This document shows, piece by piece, positions 32,958-41,614 of a stretch of 64,000 nucleotides of DNA. Each line of letters starts with the position of its first letter. Within the stretch, counting starts at the first letter, position 1. The notes beneath the pieces are model-generated. The model searched no databases and was not told the origin of the DNA. It saw only the letters and a program-made list of their open reading frames with translations. The stretch comes from Micromonospora nigra (lineage in GTDB: Bacteria; Actinomycetota; Actinomycetes; Mycobacteriales; Micromonosporaceae), in contig NZ_FMHT01000003.1 in assembly GCF_900091585.1 (NCBI RefSeq), positions 3,215,501 to 3,279,500 of the forward strand, in the 5' to 3' direction. The position numbers were made by a program, and so were the translations under genes.

Positions 32958-33641
32958 CTATGCCCCGGGCGGGGGCTCCAGAAAAGCGCCGGCCTCGACC
33001 GCCGCGCGCTCCGGGTCGCCGGCCCGGATCGCCGCCACCAGTCGGGCGTGGTCGACGTGGCGTTCGGGCTCCAGCGTGTCGCCCATGGCCGTGGCGATGG
33101 TGCGGCGCAGGGCGGTGCCGACCGAGGCGTACAGCTCGGCGAGCATGCGGTTGTGCGCGGCGGCGACCACCGCCGTGTGCAGGGCGGCGTCGGCCTCGAC
33201 GAACTCGTCGACCCGGCCGCCGCGCCAGGCCGCCTCGCGGGCGGCGAGCGCGTCGTCGAGGGCCGCCAGGTCGTCGGGGGTACGCCGCAGCGCGGCCAGC
33301 CGCGCCGCCTCCACCTCGAAGGCGCGGCGCACCTCGACGACCTCTGCCGTGCGGTCGTCGGTGAGCCGACGGGCCACCACGGGAGCCAGTTCGTCGGTCG
33401 ACACCACGTACGTGCCGGAGCCCTGCCGGCACTCGAGCACCCCGGCGTGTGCCAGCGCCCGGACGGCCTCGCGGACGGTGTTGCGCCCCACGCCGAGGGC
33501 GGCGACGAGCTGCGGCTCGGTGGGGATCCGTCCGCCCACCGGCCACTCGCCGCCCAGGATGCGTTCCCGGAGCTGGGCGATCGTGTCGCGCACCCGCTGC
33601 CCGCGCGGGGGTACGGCGGCGGGGTCATCCGACGGTGTCAC
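32958..33641 (-). CDS. GntR-family regulator, FadR subfamily
   Basis: A 227-residue regulator. The winged helix (residues 15-80) has GGRIPTEPQLVAALGVGRNT and VRALAHAGVLECRQGSGTYV. The C-terminal all-helical FCD domain (about 95-220) contains the metal/ligand residues D (EADAALH) and His residues (AHNRMLAEL, VDHARLVAAI). FadR-type proteins respond to carboxylic acids. It is divergent from the CynX-type transporter, which is its probable target. The start is GTG at 33641. Confidence 0.92.
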   Translation of the reverse strand: MTPSDDPAAVPPRGQRVRDTIAQLRERILGGEWPVGGRIPTEPQLVAALGVGRNTVREAVRALAHAGVLECRQGSGTYVVSTDELAPVVARRLTDDRTAEVVEVRRAFEVEAARLAALRRTPDDLAALDDALAAREAAWRGGRVDEFVEADAALHTAVVAAAHNRMLAELYASVGTALRRTIATAMGDTLEPERHVDHARLVAAIRAGDPERAAVEAGAFLEPPPGA

Positions 33642-33690
33642 TGCTTACACTCCCGGCCGAAATTCATCCCATGATTGTAGGTTCGAGGGC

Positions 33691-34985
33691 GTGATCCCGC
33701 CCCCGCCCCCCACCGCCGTGCCCCCGGCCCCCGCCGAACACGCGGGTCCGGCGGGCCGCGAGGACGGCCACGGCGGGCAGCACCTCCGGCCCGCCGCGCG
33801 CAACCGGTCCCGGCACAGGATGCTGGTGCTGGCCGGCATGGTGCTGGTGGCCCTGAACCTGCGCGCCGCAATCACCAGCCTCGGCGCGCTGCTCGACGAG
33901 GTACGCGCCGGGCTCGGGCTCTCCGGCGCGATGGCCGGCTTCGTCACCACCCTGCCCACGATCGCGTTCGCCGGGCTGGGCGCGGCCACCCCGTGGCTGG
34001 TCCGCCGGCTCGCCCCGGCCCGGTTGCTGGTGCTCGCCATGCTCGCCCTGACCGCCGGGCAGGCGCTGCGGGTGGTCACCGACTCGGCCGCCGCGTTCCT
34101 GGTCACCAGCGCGCTGGCCCTGGCCGGTATCGCGGTGGCGAACATCCTGCTGCCGATGCTGGTCAAGCAGCACTTCCCGCACCGCGCCGGGCTGGTCACC
34201 GGGGCGTACACGATGGCCCTGACGGCAGGCACGACGGTGGCCGCGGCGGCGGCCGTGCCGGTCGCACACGCCTTCGGTTCCTGGCGGGCCGGCCTGGGCG
34301 TCTGGGCGGCCATGGCCGCGGTGGCCGTCGTACCGTGGGTGCCGCTGGCGCTGCGGGCCCGCGCCGCCGCGCGCCGCGCGGCCCCGGCGCGCACCCCCGC
34401 ACCCGGATCCGGCCCGGCCGCACCCGGCTCGGCTGGGCCATGGCGGTGTACTTCGGGGCGCAGTCGCTCAGCGGGTACGCGATCATGGGCTGGCTGGCAC
34501 AACTGTTCCGGGACGCCGGTTTCCGGCCGCAGGACGCGGGCCTCCTGCTCGCCGGGGTGACCGCGCTCGGCGTGCCGATCGCGCTGCTCATGCCCGCCCT
34601 GGCCGGCCGGCTGGCCACGCTGCGCCCGCTGGTGCTCGGGCTGACCGCCGCGTCGACGCTGGCCTACCTGGGGCTGGCGCTGGCGCCGCAGGCCGGCGCG
34701 CTGCTCTGGGTGGCGCTGCTGGCGATCGGGCAGGGGGCGTTCCCGATGATCCTCACCACGATCGGTCTGCGGGCCCGCACCGCCGAGGGCACGGTGGCGC
34801 TGTCGGCCTTCGCGCAGAGCACCGGGTACGTCATCGCGGCCCTCGGGCCGCTGCTGGTGGGCGTCCTCTACGAGGCGACCGGCGGGTGGACCGCGCCGAT
34901 CGGCTTCCTGCTGTTCGCGCTCGTGGTGCAGGCGGGCGCGGGCCTGGTGATCGCCCGTCCCCGCCATATCGAGGACGAGCGGTGA
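33691..34985 (+). pseudogene. CynX/NimT-family MFS transporter, frameshifted
   Basis: Two frames together make one 12-helix major facilitator of the cyanate/2-nitroimidazole exporter family. The N-terminal half runs from GTG 33691 (MLVLAGMVLVALNLRAAITS, then IAVANILLPMLVKQHFPHRA). The C-terminal half lies in another frame and ends at 34985 (MAVYFGAQSLSGYAIMGWLA, then GQGAFPMILTTIGLRA). The switch lies in the GC-rich linker between helices 6 and 7 (about 34355-34430). A genuine frameshift would kill the protein; an assembly or read error in this linker is equally possible. Divergent from the FadR regulator. Confidence 0.8.
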
Positions 34986-34995
34986 GCGGTGACGG

Positions 34996-35352
34996 TCAGG
35001 AGGAGGCCGGAGTGGGGTCGCCCGCGACGGCCTGGTCGACCGTCGGGTAGGTGTGCAGCACCTCGACCAGGCCGCTCACCTCAAGGATGCGCAGCACCCC
35101 GCGCTGCGGAGCGGCCAGGCGCACCACGCCACCGGCCTCGTCGCAGCTGTTCTTGGCCCGGACGAACACCGACAGCCCGGTCGAGTCGCAGAACGAGACC
35201 TCCGCCAGGTCGAACACGAGACGGCTGCGGCCCTTGTCGAGCAGATCCGTGATCTGGTCCTGCAACTGCGGAGCGGTCGCCATGTCCAGTTCGCCCGCCA
35301 CCGCCACGACGACCACGTCGCCACGCTGTTCCGTGTGCACCGTCAGGGACAT
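34996..35352 (-). CDS. STAS-domain anti-sigma factor antagonist
   Basis: A 118-residue single STAS domain (SpoIIAA/RsbV type). The phosphorylatable Ser is S57 in the motif SFCDSTGLSVF. Unphosphorylated, such proteins bind an anti-sigma kinase and free its sigma factor. The ATG at 35352 has GGAGG 8 nt upstream. It faces away from the stressosome operon starting at 35515 and may act in the same network. Neither a cognate anti-sigma kinase nor a sigma factor is adjacent. Confidence 0.92.
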   Translation of the reverse strand: MSLTVHTEQRGDVVVVAVAGELDMATAPQLQDQITDLLDKGRSRLVFDLAEVSFCDSTGLSVFVRAKNSCDEAGGVVRLAAPQRGVLRILEVSGLVEVLHTYPTVDQAVAGDPTPASS

Positions 35353-35514
35353 CAGCAAGACCTCCTGTTATCGACAGGAACGGTATCCCACCATCGGGCC
35401 GGTACGCAGAACGGGACCGACATCCGGTGCCGTCCGTCATTCCTTTGCTGCGCGGCAAGTAGCGCCCGGGTCTGCGGTGATAGAGTCCGCCCGGTCCGGG
35501 CGAGGGAGTTCACC

Positions 35515-36369
35515 ATGGCGTTGAGCACGGAAGAGAGCAGTCGACTGGTCGACCTGCTGACGGGGCACGGCGACCAGGTCACCCGCCGGTGGACCGAGCT
35601 GGTCGCCGGCTCGCTGCGGGGCCGGCTGACCCAGGCCGAGCTGGGCCGGCAGGTGGAGGATCTGCACCGGGCGCTGCTCGACGCCCTGGGCAGGGGAGCG
35701 CAGGACCTGACCGTCGAGGGGGCCACCGAACTGCGGGCCGTGCTGGCCGAGCTGTCCAGGGGCCGCGCCCGACAGGGCTTCTCCGCCACCGAGACCGCCA
35801 CCAGCATCTTCTCCCTCAAGGACGCGCTGCTGCCGCTGGTCGAGGAGACGGGTGGCTCGCTGCGCGACTACGTGGCCTACACCGCGCTGGTCGACCAGAT
35901 GGCGCTGTTCACCTTCGAGACCTACGTGCGTACCCGGGAGAGCCTGATCGCCGACCAGGCCGAACAGCTGCTGGAGCTGTCCACCCCCGTGGTCAAGCTC
36001 TGGGAGGGCGTGGTGGCCGTGCCGCTGGTCGGCACGCTCGACTCGGCCCGCGCCCAGGTGGTGATGGAGCGGCTGCTGCAGACCCTGGTCGACACCGGCT
36101 CGCCGTACGCGATCATCGACATCACCGGCGTCCCGGCGGTCGACACCCAGGTCGCCCAGCACATCCTCAAGACGGTGGTGGCCGCCCGGCTGATGGGCGC
36201 CGACTGCATCATCTCCGGGATCCGGCCGCAGATCGCGCAGACCATCGTGGCGCTCGGCATCGAGTTCGGTGACATCGCCACCAAGGCCAGCCTCGCCGAC
36301 GCGCTACGGCACGTGCTGCGGCTGACCGGCGTGGAGACCGGTCGCCGCCGGCCTCGCCGGGAGGCGTGA
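35515..36369 (+). CDS. rsbR: RsbR-type stressosome co-antagonist
   Basis: A 284-residue protein. The N-terminal ~140 residues form an all-helical sensor domain of the RsbRD type (WTELVAGSLRGRLTQAELG, then GFSATETATSIFSLKDALL). The C-terminal STAS domain has the two phospho-acceptor threonines, T174 (PLVGTLDS) and T211 (VPAVDTQVAQ), equivalent to T171 and T205 of Bacillus RsbR. It forms the stressosome core with RsbS and is phosphorylated by RsbT. ATG at 35515; its stop overlaps rsbS (TGATG). First gene of a six-gene operon. Confidence 0.93.
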   Translation: MALSTEESSRLVDLLTGHGDQVTRRWTELVAGSLRGRLTQAELGRQVEDLHRALLDALGRGAQDLTVEGATELRAVLAELSRGRARQGFSATETATSIFSLKDALLPLVEETGGSLRDYVAYTALVDQMALFTFETYVRTRESLIADQAEQLLELSTPVVKLWEGVVAVPLVGTLDSARAQVVMERLLQTLVDTGSPYAIIDITGVPAVDTQVAQHILKTVVAARLMGADCIISGIRPQIAQTIVALGIEFGDIATKASLADALRHVLRLTGVETGRRRPRREA

Positions 36370-36779
36370 TGGAGCGGGTGCCGATCCTCAAGATCGGCGA
36401 CATCCTGCTGGTCTCCATCCAGGTCGACATGTCCGACCAGACGGCCCTCGCCCTCCAGGACGACCTCGCCGAGCGGATCGTCGACACCGGCAGCCACGGC
36501 GTGATCATCGACATCACCGCGCTGGACATCGTCGACTCGTTCGTCGGCCGGATGCTGTCGACCATCGCCTCGATCTCCAAGGTGCTCGACGCCGAGACGG
36601 TCGTCGTCGGCATGCGGCCCGCCGTGGCCATCACCCTCGTCGAACTGGGGCTGTCGCTCAACGGCATCCGGACGGCCCTGAACGTCGAACGGGGCATGGA
36701 ACTGATCGCCGCCTTCCACGCCGAGGAGCACGACGACCACGACGACGATCCGGACTTCGAGCCCACGGCGTCGCCGTGA
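36369..36779 (+). CDS. rsbS: RsbS stressosome antagonist
   Basis: A 136-residue STAS protein with the phosphorylatable S57 in ALDIVDSFVGRML, matching S59 of Bacillus RsbS. It sequesters RsbT in the resting stressosome. The C-terminus has an acidic tail (HAEEHDDHDDDPDFE) longer than in Bacillus. It overlaps both neighbours (TGATG upstream, GTGA downstream), so the three core proteins are made in step. Confidence 0.95.
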   Translation: MERVPILKIGDILLVSIQVDMSDQTALALQDDLAERIVDTGSHGVIIDITALDIVDSFVGRMLSTIASISKVLDAETVVVGMRPAVAITLVELGLSLNGIRTALNVERGMELIAAFHAEEHDDHDDDPDFEPTASP

Positions 36780-37192
36780 CCGGCGTCGAGACGGGCCTGC
36801 CCAGGGCGCAGCCGGTCAGCAGCGACGAGGACGTCGTCCGGGTCCGGCAACTCGTCCGCACCGTGGCGGTCGCGGTCCGGCTCTCCCTCGTCGACCAGAC
36901 CAAGGTCGTCACCGCGGCCAGCGAACTGGCCCGCAACACCCTGGTCTACGGCGGCGGGGGAACGGTCGAGGTGAGCGTGGTCGACAACGGCCACAAGCAG
37001 GGCGTACGGATCGTCTTCGCCGACACCGGGCCCGGCATCGCCGACCTCGACCTGGCGCTGACCGACGGCTACACCACCGGGGGCGGGCTCGGCCTCGGCC
37101 TCAGCGGGGCCCGTCGGCTCGTCGACGACTTCGACATCCGAACCGCCGTGGGCGAGGGAACACGTATCACGGTCACCAAGTGGTCGCGATGA
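36776..37192 (+). CDS. rsbT: RsbT switch-protein kinase
   Basis: A 138-residue GHKL-type Ser/Thr kinase. ATP-binding boxes are visible: N-box AASELARNTLVYGG, G1 FADTGPGIADL, and G2 GGGLGLGLSGARRL. It phosphorylates RsbS and RsbR on stress, leaves the stressosome and activates a downstream phosphatase. Start GTG 36776, overlapping rsbS; its stop overlaps the next gene as ATGA. Confidence 0.95.
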   Translation: MTGVETGLPRAQPVSSDEDVVRVRQLVRTVAVAVRLSLVDQTKVVTAASELARNTLVYGGGGTVEVSVVDNGHKQGVRIVFADTGPGIADLDLALTDGYTTGGGLGLGLSGARRLVDDFDIRTAVGEGTRITVTKWSR

Positions 37193-38199
37193 CCGGCGAC
37201 GCGGTCACCGACCGCGGAGTCTGGTTCCGGGTGGACGACGGCGGCACCGGCAGCGCCGCACGACGGGCCGCCGAACGGCTCGCCGGGCAGCTCGGCTTCG
37301 ACGAGGCCCGCACCGCCGACCTGTCGATCGTCGTGGCGGAGCTGACCAGCAACCTGGTCAAGCACGCCCAGGACGGGATGCTGCTGCTGCGCCCGGTACG
37401 CGCGGAGCAGGAGGCCGGCGTGGAACTGGTCGCCATCGACTCCGGGCCCGGTATGGCCGACGTCACCGACTCCGCCCGCGACGGGCACTCCACCACCGGC
37501 ACCCTCGGTATCGGGCTGGGCGCGATCGTGCGCCAGGCGAGCTGGTTCGACGCGTACTCCCGGCCGGGTCGGGGCACCGTCATCGCCGTCCGGGTCTGGC
37601 CGGGGCAGGACCCCGGCCGGGCGTGGGTGGACGGGCTGACCCGACCGTTGACCGGCGAGACCGTCAGCGGCGACGGCTGCGCCTGGCGGATCGTCGACGG
37701 CCGCCGACAGGTGCTGGTCAGCGACGGACTGGGGCACGGGCCACTCGCCGCCGCCGCCACCGACGCCGCGCTCGCGGCCTTCCGCGTCGCGCCCGCGGCC
37801 CCGCCGACCGAGGTCGTCGCCCACCTGCACCGGTCGATGGCACACACCCGGGGGGCGGCCCTGGCGGTTGCCGAGCCCGACCCGGAGACCGGCCTGCTGC
37901 GCTACGCCGGCCTCGGCAACATCACCGGCGCGCTGCTGACCTCGGACGGTCGGCGCGGGCTCGTCTCGCTGCCCGGCATCGCCGGGCACCAACGGCCGGT
38001 GATCCGGGGCTACGAATACCCGTTCGACGCCGGTTCGCTGCTGGTCATGCACTCCGACGGGGTGGTCGACCGGTGGCGGCTCGACGACTACCCGGGGCTG
38101 GCCGAGCGCTCGCCGCTGGTGGTGGCCGCGACGGTGCTGCGCGACGCGGGCACCCGGCGCGACGACGCGGGCGTACTGGTGGCGAGGGCCTGGTCATGA
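37189..38199 (+). CDS. HATPase plus SpoIIE-type phosphatase (RsbX-like position)
   Basis: A 336-residue protein. The N-terminal ~135 residues are a GHKL ATPase of the RsbW kind (VVAELTSNLVKHAQDG, then IDSGPGMADV, then GTLGIGLGAIVRQ). The C-terminal ~190 residues form a short PP2C/SpoIIE domain (VSDGLGHGPLAAAATDAA, LGNITGALL, MHSDGVVDRW). In Bacillus the equivalent slot holds RsbX, a phosphatase that resets RsbR/RsbS. Here the phosphatase is fused to a kinase-like domain, so one protein could carry both activities. It overlaps rsbT and the following kinase gene by 4 nt each. Confidence 0.9.
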   Translation: MTGDAVTDRGVWFRVDDGGTGSAARRAAERLAGQLGFDEARTADLSIVVAELTSNLVKHAQDGMLLLRPVRAEQEAGVELVAIDSGPGMADVTDSARDGHSTTGTLGIGLGAIVRQASWFDAYSRPGRGTVIAVRVWPGQDPGRAWVDGLTRPLTGETVSGDGCAWRIVDGRRQVLVSDGLGHGPLAAAATDAALAAFRVAPAAPPTEVVAHLHRSMAHTRGAALAVAEPDPETGLLRYAGLGNITGALLTSDGRRGLVSLPGIAGHQRPVIRGYEYPFDAGSLLVMHSDGVVDRWRLDDYPGLAERSPLVVAATVLRDAGTRRDDAGVLVARAWS

Positions 38200-39542
38200 C
38201 GGCGGCGCTGCTGCACATGGCGCTGCGGGTGGAACAGGACATCTTCGTGGTCCGCCAGCGTGGCCGGGAGGTCGCCGCGGCGGTCGGCCTGGAACACCAG
38301 GATCAGGTACGCATCGCCACGGCACTGTCGGAGGTGGCCCGCGACCTGCTGCGCGGCACCGGCGGGGCCGACGTGATCTTCGCCGTCGTCACCACAGCGG
38401 ACGGACGCAGCCACCTGCGGGTGGACCTCGTCCCCGTGGCACCACTGCCCGACGGCCGGTACGAGCCGCAGTCGGGGGCCGTGGCGCGCCTGGTGGACAC
38501 ACTGAGCGTGGTGGCGGGGACGGAGGATACGGTCGTGAGGATGTCCCGACGGGTTCCACTCACCGCGCAGACGCTCACCCCGGAGCGTCTCGCCGAGCTG
38601 CGTGCCACATTGGAACGGACGGCCCCCGGCACCGCCGAGGAGGAACTCGCCACCCAGAACGCGCAACTGGTCACCGCCCTCGACGAGGTGCGCAGCCAGC
38701 GCGACGAACTGGCCCGCCTCAACGAGGAACTGGAGCAGACCAACCAGGGGGTCATGGCGTTGTACCACCAGCTCACCGACGAGCTGGAGGAGACCAACCG
38801 GGGGGTGGTGGCGCTCTACGCCGAGCTGGACGAGAAGTCGGCGCAGCTGCGGGCGGCCAGCGAGTCCAAGAGCCGTTTCCTGGCGAACGTGAGTCACGAG
38901 CTGCGCGCCCCGGTCACCGCCGTCATCGGGTTGGCCCGGCTCCTGGCGGACTCGGCCTCCGACCCCCTCACCGCCGAGCAGGCCCGCCAGGTGGGGCTGA
39001 TCCGTTCCTCCGCATCGGACCTGCTGGCCCTGGTCAACGAACTGCTCGACCTGGCGAAGGCCGAGTCCGGCCGGATCGAGCCGAACTGGGCCGAGGTCGA
39101 CCTGCGGGCCCTGTTCGGCCAGCTTCGCGGCACCCTGCGGGCCGTCCGGACGGAGGACGAGGTCGAACTGGTGGTGGAGGACCCACCGGCACCGGCCAGC
39201 CTACGCAGCGACGAGGTGCTGCTCGCCCAGGTGCTGCGCAACCTGTTGCACAACGGGCTGAAGTTCACCGCCTCGGGCGAGGTGCGGCTGCGGGCCGAGC
39301 GGCGGGACGGGCACTGGTGGCTGTCGGTCTCCGACACCGGCCCGGGCATCGCGCCGGAGCTGCACGAGCGAATCTTCGAGGAGTTCTACCAGGTGCCGGG
39401 GGCGACCCGGGTCAACGGCACGGGCCTCGGTCTGCCGTACGCGCGACGGCTGGTGACCCTGCTCGGCGGCACGCTGGAGCTGACCAGTGAGCCCGGCCGG
39501 GGGAGCACCTTCACGGTCTCGCTCCCGGTGGGCGGAGCGTGA
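38196..39542 (+). CDS. Soluble sensor histidine kinase with degenerate RsbT-like domain
   Basis: A 448-residue protein without membrane helices. Residues 1-125 resemble an RsbT/RsbW fold (VRQRGREVAAAVGLEHQDQV, IATALSEVARDLL) but lack the G1 and G2 ATP boxes, so this domain probably only binds partners. A coiled coil (about 145-225, NEELEQTNQGVMALYHQL) leads to HisKA with H234 in NVSHELRAPV, then a complete HATPase (VLRNLLHNGLKFTA, DTGPGIAPEL, GTGLGLPYARR). It links the stressosome to phosphorelay, most simply to the response regulator encoded next. Confidence 0.9.
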   Translation: MTAALLHMALRVEQDIFVVRQRGREVAAAVGLEHQDQVRIATALSEVARDLLRGTGGADVIFAVVTTADGRSHLRVDLVPVAPLPDGRYEPQSGAVARLVDTLSVVAGTEDTVVRMSRRVPLTAQTLTPERLAELRATLERTAPGTAEEELATQNAQLVTALDEVRSQRDELARLNEELEQTNQGVMALYHQLTDELEETNRGVVALYAELDEKSAQLRAASESKSRFLANVSHELRAPVTAVIGLARLLADSASDPLTAEQARQVGLIRSSASDLLALVNELLDLAKAESGRIEPNWAEVDLRALFGQLRGTLRAVRTEDEVELVVEDPPAPASLRSDEVLLAQVLRNLLHNGLKFTASGEVRLRAERRDGHWWLSVSDTGPGIAPELHERIFEEFYQVPGATRVNGTGLGLPYARRLVTLLGGTLELTSEPGRGSTFTVSLPVGGA

Positions 39543-39543
39543 C

Positions 39544-41082
39544 GTGGACAGCGGCGCGACGACCGTCCTGGTGGTCGACGACAGTCGAACCAAGCGTTAC
39601 CTGCTGGTCAGCTGGCTGAGTCGGGCCGGCTTCACGGTTCTCGAGGCGGAGACCGGCGGCGAGGCGCTGGCCCGGGTCGGGGTGGACAAGATCGACCTGG
39701 TGGTGCTGGACGTTCGGCTGCCGGACCTCAGCGGCTTCGAGGTCTGCGAACGGATCAAGACCGCGCACCCGGCGCTGCCGGTGATCCACGTGTCGGCGCA
39801 CGCCGTGGACCCGAACGACCGGACGCAGGGCCTCACCCGGGGTGCGGACGCCTACCTGGCCGAACCGATCGAGCCCGACGAACTGGTCGCCACCGCACAC
39901 GCCGTGCTGCGCTACTACCAGGCCCGGAAGCGGGCCGAACTGCTCGCCGAGCGGCTGACCGGGCTGGCCGACACCACCGTGGCGGTGCACGCGGCACCGA
40001 ACTTCACCCGGCTGCTGGCGGCGGCGGCACACGGTGCCGCGCAGATCTTCAAGGCTCCCGCGGCGGTGGTCGCCGAGACCTTCGACGGGGACTGCCTGGC
40101 CGGGGTGTGTTCCGGGCCGGATGCCGAGGCCGGCCTGGTGACCTGGGTGGTGGACGACACGGCCGTGCCGGTCGGGGCGACCGTGCGCGTCGACCCGTCG
40201 GAGGCCTGGGCGCTGGTGGACTGGCCGTCCGGGGACACGGTCACCGTGGCCGCCGCCCGGCTTCGGGACGACCGCGCGCCCCTGTACGTGGTGGTGCCCA
40301 CCGGCACGCAGATCGCCCGGACACCGGTGTTGGTGCAGTTGGCGCAGGCGGTCGCGTCGGCGGTGGAGGCGCAACGGTCCTTCGACGAGGAACACCGCAT
40401 CGCCGTCACGCTCCAGCGCAGCCTGCTGCCGCGCCGTCTACCGGAGGTCGCCGGCCTCGACTTCGCCGTGCGCTACGAGCCGGCGAGCGCCCGCACGGAG
40501 GTGGGCGGCGACTTCTACGAGCTGGTGATGCTCGACGGTCACCTGCTGCTGGCCGTCGGCGACGTGGCCGGGCACTCGCTGCACGCCGCCACCGTGATGG
40601 CCGAACTGCGCCACGCCGTGCGGGCGTACGCGGTGGAGGGGCACCAGCCGGGTGAGATCCTGCACCGGGTCAACGAGCTGATGCGGACGCTGCTGCCGAA
40701 CGAACTGGCCACGATCTGCGTGCTGCTGATGGAGCCGGGCACGGGTCGGGTGCGGCTGGCCAGCGCCGGCCACCTGCCACCGTTGATCACGATGGACGGG
40801 AAGGTCGAGTACGTGCACCACTCGGCCCCGCTGCTCGGCGTCCGCGCGCCCCGACCCCCCGACCTGGAGTTCGTGCTGCCGGCCGGCGCCACCATGGTCT
40901 TCTACACCGACGGGCTGATCGAACGCCGGGACGCCACCATCGACGACGGGCTGGGGGCCCTGGCGCGGTGCGCCGAGCACGTCGAGCCGGACCTGGACCG
41001 GTTCTGCCAGCGGCTGCTGGTGGAGCTGGCTCCGGACGAGATCCAGGACGACGTCGCCGTGGTGGCTCTCCGCCGCCACTGA
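39544..41082 (+). CDS. Response regulator with GAF-like and SpoIIE phosphatase domains
   Basis: A 512-residue protein: a receiver domain (residues 6-125; phospho-acceptor D56 in VVLDVRLPD), a GAF-like middle (about 140-280) and a C-terminal SpoIIE/PP2C domain (RSLLPRRLPEVAG, VGGDFYELVML, GDVAGHSLHAA, ASAGHLPPLI, FYTDGLIERRD). Phosphorylation by the preceding kinase would switch a phosphatase that acts on STAS antagonists. The GTG start at 39544 is 1 nt after the kinase stop. This is the last gene of the stressosome operon and its likely output. Confidence 0.92.
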   Translation: MDSGATTVLVVDDSRTKRYLLVSWLSRAGFTVLEAETGGEALARVGVDKIDLVVLDVRLPDLSGFEVCERIKTAHPALPVIHVSAHAVDPNDRTQGLTRGADAYLAEPIEPDELVATAHAVLRYYQARKRAELLAERLTGLADTTVAVHAAPNFTRLLAAAAHGAAQIFKAPAAVVAETFDGDCLAGVCSGPDAEAGLVTWVVDDTAVPVGATVRVDPSEAWALVDWPSGDTVTVAAARLRDDRAPLYVVVPTGTQIARTPVLVQLAQAVASAVEAQRSFDEEHRIAVTLQRSLLPRRLPEVAGLDFAVRYEPASARTEVGGDFYELVMLDGHLLLAVGDVAGHSLHAATVMAELRHAVRAYAVEGHQPGEILHRVNELMRTLLPNELATICVLLMEPGTGRVRLASAGHLPPLITMDGKVEYVHHSAPLLGVRAPRPPDLEFVLPAGATMVFYTDGLIERRDATIDDGLGALARCAEHVEPDLDRFCQRLLVELAPDEIQDDVAVVALRRH

Positions 41083-41614
41083 ACCGGGCCGGCCGCCGGT
41101 TGTCGCGGACCGGCTGATTCCGCGGTCGTCGCCCCGGCCGACGACCCCCGACGTCTTGACACCTTCCGTAGTCTGATCGTCACGTGGAGAAGTCGCATGT
41201 CATCGGCCGACGTAACGTCGGCGAACATGGGAGCGCTTTCTGATGCGAAAGGCCCGAACGCCGGGCCCGCGTCGGGGCCGGACCGCCCCGACGCGCCTGG
41301 CAGCGGGAGATCGTCACATGCGTCATCAACTCCGGGCGGCGCCGCGGGCCGTCGACCGGACCCGTCGTCGCCGACTGATCGCCGTCGTCGGCACCGCGAC
41401 GGGCGTCGGCCTGCGCGCAGGTCAGGGCCTGCCCGCCGGTCGGGGCCTGCCCGCCGGTCGGGGCCTGCCCGCCGGTCGGGGCCTGCCCGCCGGTCGGGGC
41501 CTGCCCGCCGGTCGGGGCCTGCCCGCCGGTCGGGGCCTGCCCGCCGGTCGGGGCCTGCCCGCCGGTCGGGGTCGGCCCACCTTCCGACCCCGTCCAACTG
41601 GGTGGTTGGGGTGG
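41083..41614. other. Convergent intergenic region with truncated frames and minisatellite
   Basis: 532 bp between the stressosome operon and the leftward oligopeptidase gene. A TTGACA (41156-41161) precedes a 19-codon frame (GTG 41184) whose stop lies beside an ATG at 41243 opening a basic frame (RTRRRRLIAVVGTATGVGL) that runs into the 18-bp repeats and never stops before entering antisense to the oligopeptidase. It may be the head of a lost secreted-protein gene. No intact gene is supported. Confidence 0.4.
41425..41568. repeat. 18-bp minisatellite, eight copies
   Basis: Eight near-perfect tandem copies of GGGCCTGCCCGCCGGTCG occupy 144 bp between convergent genes. The unit is a multiple of three, so several frames on both strands stay open (GLPAGR repeats rightward, GPDRRA leftward). 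There are no spacers, so this is not a CRISPR array. Copy number should vary between strains by slippage. Confidence 0.95.

Noticed and set aside
41184..41242. A 19-codon leader peptide after TTGACA
   Set aside because: The -10 spacing is poor, there is no attenuator structure, and the downstream frame is not a supported gene.
41425..41568. CRISPR array
   Set aside because: The units are contiguous with no spacers, and no cas genes are present.
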